DNA from: a virus
DNA: 34,007 nucleotides
Virus record (IMG/VR): IMGVR_UViG_3300032053_000275
Span: 1 to 34,007 of that record
Reading direction: 5' to 3' (one strand)
The notes beneath the pieces were generated by a model, which was not told the origin of the DNA, did not search any database, and worked only from the letters and a program-made list of their open reading frames with translations. Within the stretch, counting starts at the first letter, position 1, and every line of letters starts with the position of its first letter. Made by a program: the position numbers and the translations under genes. Of this stretch, positions 28,241 to 34,007 are shown in pieces.

Positions 28241-28546
28241 TCATTCACCCATTCCTAGAAGCATGTCGCCAGTTGTGAAAGCCAACCCTATTGCTGTAGT
28301 TGCAAAATAAGCCCAGCCAACCGGTCCCGATGCCATTTGAAAAGCCCGTAATGCGATTTGAGCCATGCGCAACCACATGATAAGATTCTGTAACATGCTG
28401 ACCGCGCCCGCCACATCTTCTCGTCCTGTCAAACGCTTAAGATAGTTCATGTTACGGTACAGTATTAATTCTAGTCTGCGTAGATTAGTGAAGGAAGGCT
28501 CAATGTTGACGGTTAGAAGATAGTCGATGCTGTGTTGTTCACTCAT
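28241..28546 (-). CDS. Hydrophobic helical protein in the tape-measure position (101 aa)
   Basis: N-terminal charged helix (FTNLRRLELILYRNMNYL), then two hydrophobic segments (SMLQNLIMWLRMAQIALRAF and VGWAYFATTAIGLAFTTGD). It lies between the gp10-like gene and the hub, exactly where a tape-measure gene would be expected, but it is far too short for one. The hydrophobic segments echo those of tape-measure proteins. Confidence 0.55.
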   Translation of the reverse strand: MSEQHSIDYLLTVNIEPSFTNLRRLELILYRNMNYLKRLTGREDVAGAVSMLQNLIMWLRMAQIALRAFQMASGPVGWAYFATTAIGLAFTTGDMLLGMGE

Positions 28547-28930
28547 TTAAGTTGACCTTTGCGCTTCCAAGTTTTCCAATGCGTCTAATACTTGACCTTT
28601 CACATCTGCCCAAGCTGGAGCCATAAACGGTGATTTCGCTTCTATATATGCTGCGTAATCAACGAGTTTGCCTGTCTTTGGATTCGTCACATAACCTCCA
28701 GCCCTAACACGAATTGACCTAGCAAAATCCTGATCCTTTGTAGGCACTTCCTCAATTCTGATGCTGTCACGTAAACTGCCAGTGTCAACTAAAACGTAGA
28801 TTTGCGCGAGTCCTTTCATCAATTCAGCTTGCGTTCTAAGTGCATCATGCCCTGCCTGTAGTATCCGTTGAGGTAGATCATAGATTTTCTGCACGTCGTC
28901 AGGGAAATTATATTTTATAATACCTGACAT
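28547..28930 (-). CDS. HK97 gp10-like tail completion/head-tail joining protein (127 aa)
   Basis: Helical start (DDVQKIYDLPQRILQAGHDA), the VDTGSLRDSIRIE motif and a closing PFMAPAWADVKGQVLDAL, which are the hallmarks of gp10-type head-tail joining proteins (residues around V-D-T-G-x-L-R-x-S). The length is normal for the family. It overlaps the stop of the upstream gene (TAATG). Confidence 0.8.
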   Translation of the reverse strand: MSGIIKYNFPDDVQKIYDLPQRILQAGHDALRTQAELMKGLAQIYVLVDTGSLRDSIRIEEVPTKDQDFARSIRVRAGGYVTNPKTGKLVDYAAYIEAKSPFMAPAWADVKGQVLDALENLEAQRST

Positions 28931-30078
28931 TAAAGGTTCAGTCCAAACCTTTCAACGTAAGTCTCGTTTGAACCGCAACGTCGTCGTTTCTCCGTGAATA
29001 ACAAGTCTAAAGTATGTTTTTCGCCTTCATAAGTGAATGATGGATTTTCCATTGTGACTTTAAATTGTCTGTTGCCTGTGTCAAGCCATTGCCAAGGTTC
29101 CGTGTAACTTCGATGGGCTATTTCATCAAACACCTGCCCAACAATGTAGTCGTCTTTAGGGGTCAAAGTGCCTTGTGGACGTTTCCAATCATCAGTTGCA
29201 TTGCTCAAATCTAGATTGCAAACACAATGCCATTGCGCGCTATTACTTCCCAGATTCTGTGTGTCATCGCCTACTCTTCCCGGAATAGGAATGGTTGCGT
29301 ATTTGGGGTTTGGTTCAAACCTTGAAGTTTCACAGGTTGGAAACGTGAAATCATTTGCATATATGAGGACGAAGTCAACGTAAACGTAGTGTGGTCCAGT
29401 CGCAATGGTAACTGGATCGTCGTCTGCGAAGATACAGACTTTATCCACAAGTTTCGCCGTGGTTAGTGTCCCTGTTGACACAGTCCATAATGTGCTGTAT
29501 TCGGGTGCAGTGGAACCGACGATCCAGTTTGCATCTCCATCTGTCACATTGTCTGCGATTGATTGTGCTTCATCGTAAGTATCGAATTTTATGAGGATTC
29601 GCAATCCACAACCATTGATGGATGCGCTGGTTTTCCATCTGACTTTACATTTGGTGTAGATGCTTGTACTAATGTTTGTCGCTAAATGAAATTCGGCAAA
29701 CATGTATTCGTCGGTAGCCAAACTGGGCGTGAGAGTCAAAGTCAATACGTCGCCGTCTGAATATAAGAGAGCGGCTAAAGTTCCAGTGCTTGTTCCTCCG
29801 CCTGTTCCAGCAGTGACATCCATCACTGACCCGGCGGCGATGACTGTTGGGAATGTTGTGAGTTTAATTGTCCAAATTCTCAATGTGTTGTTATACCAGG
29901 ATAATGTGCCGATTGCTGCAGCATCGTCGGTGACTGCTAGGTTTATGTCTCCTGCCACGCAATCGACGTATCCGCCTGCTTGCATGGTAACTGTTTTATA
30001 TTCAGTGATAACCAGCATCTGGGCAGCAGTACAATCAATAAGGGATCCATGTGTATGCGTGATTGCTGGGTTAGTCAT
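28930..30078 (-). CDS. Beta-rich tail protein (382 aa)
   Basis: ATG overlaps the stop of the previous gene (ATGA). N-terminal half: repeated beta strands rich in Thr/Ala/Val (TVTMQAGGYVDCVAG, DVLTLTLTPSLATDEYMF). C-terminal part: FEPNPKYATIPIPGRVG and a WLDTGNRQFKVTMENPSFTY segment, similar in style to tail tube or distal tail proteins. Exact family unclear. Confidence 0.55.
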   Translation of the reverse strand: MTNPAITHTHGSLIDCTAAQMLVITEYKTVTMQAGGYVDCVAGDINLAVTDDAAAIGTLSWYNNTLRIWTIKLTTFPTVIAAGSVMDVTAGTGGGTSTGTLAALLYSDGDVLTLTLTPSLATDEYMFAEFHLATNISTSIYTKCKVRWKTSASINGCGLRILIKFDTYDEAQSIADNVTDGDANWIVGSTAPEYSTLWTVSTGTLTTAKLVDKVCIFADDDPVTIATGPHYVYVDFVLIYANDFTFPTCETSRFEPNPKYATIPIPGRVGDDTQNLGSNSAQWHCVCNLDLSNATDDWKRPQGTLTPKDDYIVGQVFDEIAHRSYTEPWQWLDTGNRQFKVTMENPSFTYEGEKHTLDLLFTEKRRRCGSNETYVERFGLNL

Positions 30079-30986
30079 GTCGTTCCCCTAGTATATCTCA
30101 TCACGTATTCTGCACCATACAACGTGGTTCCGGGTTTGGTTGTGGCTGGACGTATCGTTTCTAACATGCGAAGACTGCCCAATGGATAGGTTTGGCAGAT
30201 TCTTCTGATTTCATTTTCACATTGAGTTATTGCCTTGTCGGCGGTCAAATTGGTTTTGTTGATTGCTTGAATGGTAATTGGAACTTTCTCGTTGTAACCG
30301 AATGCGATGTGGTCATGTCCTATTATGGCAGTGCTTTCAGGTTTGCCTATTGCTAAAATCACGTCTACGTCATCGTCTTCTCCTCTGAGAAACTCAAGAG
30401 TCAAAGGATATGGCGAGTTCTCATACATGGCTACAACCGTTAATGGGTCGCCTGCGTCGTCTTCACAGTTTCCTATAGTCCAATAAGTGTCCAAGTAAAC
30501 TTTTGTTCGGTAACGTGCATCGTCAACCAGAAACGTACCCACGTAAGTGGTGAACGTTACATCCGCATGGGCAGACAGGAGAGTTAGATCGACTTCACGG
30601 TGACTGAAACTGTCGCCAAGCATGTGTTCGCGTGTGCTTTTAACTTCAAAATATTGTCCTGCTTCATCTTCAACTTCATCGCCTTCTCTGAAACCGTCCT
30701 GTGTCAATAGAAGATAATCGTTGCGGACGTATGTGCCAACTTTGGTTGCGGTTTGCTGGCTCGATTTAGGAATCAACGCGCCTTCAACATCGATTTCTGT
30801 CCATTCTTTATCTCGCCATCCACTGTTTGCATCTCTTGTGCCTAAAGTGAGGTATCGTCGTGTGAGAGCGCAGGAGACTGTTCCTAAACTTTCAAGTTTT
30901 GCGAGGAGTGGACTGAAATTGTCAATGTAAACGTCTGCGCGTGTGTAGTCTGCGCGGCAATAGTCTGCGTGTGCTTCATCAGGCAT
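30075..30986 (-). CDS. Neck/head-tail completion protein candidate (303 aa)
   Basis: N-terminal ~130 residues contain TEIDVEGALIPKSS and YLLLTQDGFREGDEVED, then YFEVKSTREHMLGDSFSHREVDLTL, a pattern like head-closure or tail-terminator domains. The C-terminal half (VPITIQAINKTNLTADKAIT) resembles tail-terminator-like folds. Possibly a natural fusion of closure and terminator functions. Support is mostly gene order. Confidence 0.5.
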   Translation of the reverse strand: MPDEAHADYCRADYTRADVYIDNFSPLLAKLESLGTVSCALTRRYLTLGTRDANSGWRDKEWTEIDVEGALIPKSSQQTATKVGTYVRNDYLLLTQDGFREGDEVEDEAGQYFEVKSTREHMLGDSFSHREVDLTLLSAHADVTFTTYVGTFLVDDARYRTKVYLDTYWTIGNCEDDAGDPLTVVAMYENSPYPLTLEFLRGEDDDVDVILAIGKPESTAIIGHDHIAFGYNEKVPITIQAINKTNLTADKAITQCENEIRRICQTYPLGSLRMLETIRPATTKPGTTLYGAEYVMRYTRGTT

Positions 30987-30998
30987 ATAGAAATCCTT

Positions 30999-32477
30999 CT
31001 AATTGGTTTGAACGACCAAAACGACTTTGCCTAAATACCCATTGTTTGTATCCATGACGTACATGAGTGTATAGTCATGCGTTCCGCTTGGAAATTCTGC
31101 TTTCAAATCTGAACTTGTGATATTTTGCCATGTACTGTGATCTGTGGTAACGATTGATGAACCCGCTACATCTGCGCCATGAGTGCAATTCCAGAGTTTA
31201 GTGTAAACTAACGCGGGATGTGCCCCTGCATTCATCAGTGCCCGTAATTTGATGCTTACGATAGGGGGATATAGGTCAGGGTCAAACGTGAATACATCTG
31301 GGCCTGAAGTTTCCCATCCAGCATTATTCACTAACCATCCAGTGTCAGGAGGTTCACCTGCGCAGATCGGTATTTGATGTTCAGCATTCACCTTCAAAGA
31401 AGCACTGGCTACAATAGTGTTGGTGACTCCTGCATCAAGGAAGTTAGGCCAAACTGTTGCCTTTGTGGCTGCAGCGGCAAGGTAGATACCTACGCAAGCT
31501 CCCCCTGACTGTGTGATACTGTTGTCTTTGATGATTGCACTGTCTGCATCAGCAACGTAAATGCCATAGTCGGCTGCGGCAAGAATGTTTATCCAGTTAT
31601 GCACAACTCTTGGAGCTTTTAATTCAGTGGTGTCGCCTTGTAGATAGATGTTTTTGTCGGTGTTTGCTTCAAAATAGTTGTGGTCAATCTTCAGATTAGC
31701 GCAGTCATGGGCGACTATACCGTTTACTGCGTCGCTTATTCCGTTGTGATAGATAAGAATGTTTTCAGGTGCGGCTCCTGTTATGTCTATGTTTGCGATT
31801 GCTGCTCCGCGTATCCAATTATGCGCGATGTAAAGGTCATTGCTTTGGTTTCCGTTGATGCCGTCGATGTCTATGATGTAGTCACCGCCATTAGTTCTGA
31901 GGTCGCAACCGAAGACTCTCGTTTCCCATGAACGCTCAATCTTTAATGCGGCGTTGTCGTGGTTGTTGATGTTGATGTTTCTGATTTCGCAGACATGGGC
32001 ATCGTAAAGGTGGATGCCGTTGGCTCCTCCGTTTGCTGCGCGGTTTAGCCAACTGCCTCCCATTCCGTCTATGCCTGAATAATTGACGGTGTGGGTTGCA
32101 TCGCCTATTTGAAGTGCGTCGTCTGCGCCGCTGTTGACGAGGCTTGTGCCTGCTTCAATGGTTAACCATGTTGCGTCTTGAAGAATCTTGATTGGGGTAG
32201 CGTGAACTGCTCCTGTGCAATTCTGCGATACATGAACTCTTCCGCCTGTAGTGCAAGCAAGTAATGCGGGGTTTACTACGTCTATAAAGTCTGCATCTTC
32301 AAAGTCTATGTCGCCGTCTAAACCGTTTCTTGCTTTATAGAGTCCAGTTGTGTCTTTGAAAACAATGTATTTGGCTCCTTGCGAAGGGTAGCCGCCGCCT
32401 AAAGCATCTTGAAGTTGCTGCATCCATAACGATTTGACTTTGTCGCCTTTCATTTTTGGTATTGCTAATTCACTCAT
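30999..32477 (-). CDS. Parallel beta-helix (pectate-lyase-like) spike protein (492 aa)
   Basis: After a short N-terminal region (1-75), residues 75-345 show the repeating coil pattern of right-handed parallel beta-helices: GIHLYDAHVCEIRNINI, LYIAHNWIRG, LIYHNGISDAVNGIVAHDCA, LKIDHNYFEANTDKNIYL, YGIYVADADSAIIKDNS, each with a short Asn/His/Asp ladder. The C-terminal domain (about 375-492) is a beta-sandwich-like module. Such spikes bind or cut surface polysaccharides. It is located among the neck genes rather than after the hub. Confidence 0.7.
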   Translation of the reverse strand: MSELAIPKMKGDKVKSLWMQQLQDALGGGYPSQGAKYIVFKDTTGLYKARNGLDGDIDFEDADFIDVVNPALLACTTGGRVHVSQNCTGAVHATPIKILQDATWLTIEAGTSLVNSGADDALQIGDATHTVNYSGIDGMGGSWLNRAANGGANGIHLYDAHVCEIRNININNHDNAALKIERSWETRVFGCDLRTNGGDYIIDIDGINGNQSNDLYIAHNWIRGAAIANIDITGAAPENILIYHNGISDAVNGIVAHDCANLKIDHNYFEANTDKNIYLQGDTTELKAPRVVHNWINILAAADYGIYVADADSAIIKDNSITQSGGACVGIYLAAAATKATVWPNFLDAGVTNTIVASASLKVNAEHQIPICAGEPPDTGWLVNNAGWETSGPDVFTFDPDLYPPIVSIKLRALMNAGAHPALVYTKLWNCTHGADVAGSSIVTTDHSTWQNITSSDLKAEFPSGTHDYTLMYVMDTNNGYLGKVVLVVQTN

Positions 32478-32481
32478 GATG

Positions 32482-33150
32482 TTACACCAACTTGATTGAC
32501 ACTTTACGCATGTAATCTCTTACAAGCATCTTCAACTCATCTGTCAAAACAGGTTTTCCTAAACCGACAAGTTCTGAACCCGTGCTTAACGCTACGGACC
32601 CGCTGCCACTGTTTGTTCTTGATGCTGAATCAATGATGCGATGCGCCATGTTTGCTGCTAATCTTGCACTACACTCGACAATGGGACTAGGCGTGACCGT
32701 GTAGCCTGCCTTGTATGTGACTCGGATGTTTCGGTAATCATAATCTGGCAAATTGCTGATAATGTAAATGCCTGTTTCGTCAACAATGTAGTCGCTTGAT
32801 CTGCCTTCAGTCCGTGTAGTCCAAGATCCCGCTGTGGTTTCTTCCTCAAACTTCGTGACAGAAAGGACTGGTGTGTATTTCAAACGTAGGAAAGGTCTGT
32901 AATCGTGAGATGAAAGAAAAACGGTAAAGCCGACGTATCCGAATTCTGCGCCGTCATGCAGTTCCTTCTGAATTTCTACACCGCCGCCGTTGAAGAGTCC
33001 GTCTGGTTGCATACAGTAATTGTCGATGGCTCTGTCTGCTAAATTGATTAAGTATTCAAGGGTGCTGACGTAATCGTAGCCTTTGGCTCCGAGGTCGCTT
33101 TCGCTGATTTGTGCCCATGTTTCAACTTCAAGTTTATCTGAGTAAGGCAT
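32482..33150 (-). CDS. Head-tail connector (gp6-like adaptor, 222 aa)
   Basis: Contains the helical part near the start (LEYLINLADRAIDNYC), the middle beta-hairpin (LRLKYTPVLSVTKFEEE), the YRNIRVTYKAGYT motif, and a closing LTDELKMLVRDYMRKVS. These are the recognisable landmarks of HK97 gp6/SPP1 gp15-type adaptors. It follows the capsid-associated genes, as expected. Confidence 0.8.
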   Translation of the reverse strand: MPYSDKLEVETWAQISESDLGAKGYDYVSTLEYLINLADRAIDNYCMQPDGLFNGGGVEIQKELHDGAEFGYVGFTVFLSSHDYRPFLRLKYTPVLSVTKFEEETTAGSWTTRTEGRSSDYIVDETGIYIISNLPDYDYRNIRVTYKAGYTVTPSPIVECSARLAANMAHRIIDSASRTNSGSGSVALSTGSELVGLGKPVLTDELKMLVRDYMRKVSIKLV

Positions 33151-33154
33151 AGTC

Positions 33155-33412
33155 TCAGTATCCTGTAGCTACAATCAGAACGGGAATGTTGGTTATTGCC
33201 GCAGTCGTAATCGTCACCACATTAGTGGCATCGGTATTTGTGAGAGTTGCACCCGTGTCCAATCGCCATGCACTTGCCGCTGTAATATCAGTCATTTCTC
33301 CAATCGTCACCGTATCATTCGTGCTTGCCGCTATGACTTCACAGACAACGTAACGTAAGCCGACGGCTCCAAGTTTGCCTCTGTAAACGACTGTTTCTGC
33401 TCGATCTGCCAT
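33155..33412 (-). CDS. Small beta-rich capsid-associated protein (85 aa)
   Basis: Alternating beta pattern (AVGLRYVVCEVIAAS, TVTIGEMTDI, NVVTITTAAITNIPVLIVAT), no helix of note. The place between MCP and connector suits a head decoration or stabilisation protein. Not recognised. Confidence 0.6.
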   Translation of the reverse strand: MADRAETVVYRGKLGAVGLRYVVCEVIAASTNDTVTIGEMTDITAASAWRLDTGATLTNTDATNVVTITTAAITNIPVLIVATGY

Positions 33413-33422
33413 GCTTCGTCGC

Positions 33423-33914
33423 CTACTTTAATAGTCTACCGCGAATCTTAATGATGCCTGTTGTTGCTCCAGGTGCTGCTGACCAGTCTAACATGAAGTA
33501 CAAGGTGTTCGGTGTCTCTAACTCAACTATTCTTGGCAGTTTGTACTGTGCAGCTTCTGCTGTACCTAAAGCGGCACTGTATCCTGCGTTGGTGTAACGG
33601 TAGTTCACGGCGTCTGCTTGGGCTGCTGGACTGAAGAATGCTAAGTCAGTAGTTTGTAATACATCATCTGCTGTTGCTGCTTCCAAAAGATAAAGTTGAT
33701 AGGTTACAGCATTGGTGCAGTTTAAGGCAAATTGCACATCTTCCAACAGAAACTTTTTGACGGGTTCGCCTGTACTTGTTGAGAGAGTGATAGTTAGAGT
33801 TGGTGTGGTTCCTATGGCTTGGTCAGTGGTGAATGTTCCGTCCACGACTTCTCCTGTTACAACTAGATTGCTTCGGTTTACTCCTGTTCGTACTGAATCT
33901 GGATGATCTACCAT
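33423..33914 (-). CDS. Beta-rich decoration-type protein (163 aa)
   Basis: Right after the MCP end in the circular order, preceded by GAGGAAAA before ATG 33914. Repeated strands (LVVTGEVVDGTFTTD, TPTLTITLSTSTGEPV, YQLYLLEAATADDVL, TLYFMLDWSAAPGATTGIIK). A capsid decoration protein is the best guess from position and composition. Confidence 0.55.
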   Translation of the reverse strand: MVDHPDSVRTGVNRSNLVVTGEVVDGTFTTDQAIGTTPTLTITLSTSTGEPVKKFLLEDVQFALNCTNAVTYQLYLLEAATADDVLQTTDLAFFSPAAQADAVNYRYTNAGYSAALGTAEAAQYKLPRIVELETPNTLYFMLDWSAAPGATTGIIKIRGRLLK

Positions 33915-33927
33915 GTTTTTTCCTCTT

Positions 33928-34007
33928 TCATTTTGTTATTTTGATGGGTTTCTGCGTGGTTTTCAGCCTCTTTATCGCAGAACCCACGATTAACGTGAAT
34001 CCGAGGC
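33928..34007 (-). CDS. Probable C-terminal end of the major capsid protein
   Basis: On the minus strand one frame from 34005 gives LGFTLIVGSAIKRLKTTQKP and five more residues, then TGA at 33930-33928. It is followed at once by GAGG and the next ATG at 33914. The strand-basic ending is like HK97-type capsid C-termini. The frame differs from a direct join with base 1; two (or 2+3n) missing bases would make the two pieces continuous. Confidence 0.55.
   Translation of the reverse strand, partial: LGFTLIVGSAIKRLKTTQKPIKITK

Noticed and set aside
1-34007. Exact circular closure with no missing bases
   Set aside because: Joining base 34007 to base 1 leaves the MCP open into the next gene and gives a less natural C-terminus, so a small gap is more likely than a perfect circle.
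1-34007. tRNA genes, CRISPR arrays, insertion sequences
   Set aside because: No cloverleaf with a T-loop motif, no regularly spaced direct repeats outside the fibre gene, and no transposase motif was seen by eye.

Overview
The window looks like a nearly complete genome of a tailed (head-tail, Caudoviricetes-type) virus that probably infects an archaeon. An archaeal host is suggested by several sites where a TATA-like box lies about 27 bases before a start codon with no leader, by TTG/GTG starts with GGAGG-type ribosome binding sites, by three ribbon-helix-helix regulators and by many zinc-ribbon microproteins. UGA is used freely as a stop, so the code is standard. I cannot name the host lineage from sequence alone.

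Layout. (1) Positions 1-15001 are almost entirely minus strand. Read 5'->3' on that strand they run: regulatory and Cys-rich small genes (15001-13508), a membrane protein plus GTPase module (13507-10844), candidate small terminase, large terminase, portal, a Mu gpF-like head protein, small coiled-coil and membrane proteins, a His-rich repeat fibre protein, small genes, a prohead protease fused to a CxxCxxCC metal-binding domain, a second free-standing CxxCxxCC protein, a scaffold-like protein and the major capsid protein (MCP), whose C-terminus runs off base 1. (2) Positions 15083-26472 are plus strand: two leaderless regulatory/zinc-ribbon genes, a tyrosine recombinase, a ribbon-helix-helix control region (17.1-17.7 kb), then about 35 tightly coupled mini-genes. 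These include a ParB-like/HTH/zinc-ribbon/nuclease fusion, a phage-type adenine methyltransferase and a secreted protein at the end. (3) Positions 26492-34007 are minus strand again: a small membrane protein, tail hub, a gp10-like completion protein, neck and tail proteins, a parallel beta-helix spike, a head-tail connector, two capsid-associated beta proteins and, at the right edge, a 25-codon C-terminal tail that fits the missing end of the MCP.

Regions 1 and 3 therefore join end to end into one late transcription direction in canonical order (TerS-TerL-portal-protease-scaffold-MCP-connectors-tail). This implies a circular or circularly permuted genome, opened inside the MCP gene. The plus-strand block is the early/accessory half. 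It starts from a divergent promoter at about 15.0 kb that carries a perfect dyad operator and a motif that recurs in other intergenic regions.

The most unusual elements are the protease-CxxCxxCC fusion with its free-standing partner, the ParB-nuclease fusion, a virus-encoded GTPase set among membrane proteins upstream of the terminase, a fibre with repeated HxH motifs, zinc ribbons inside the portal, the lack of a recognisable tape measure, and a shared 15-bp intergenic motif. I recognised no tRNA, CRISPR array, insertion sequence, DNA polymerase, primase or helicase.
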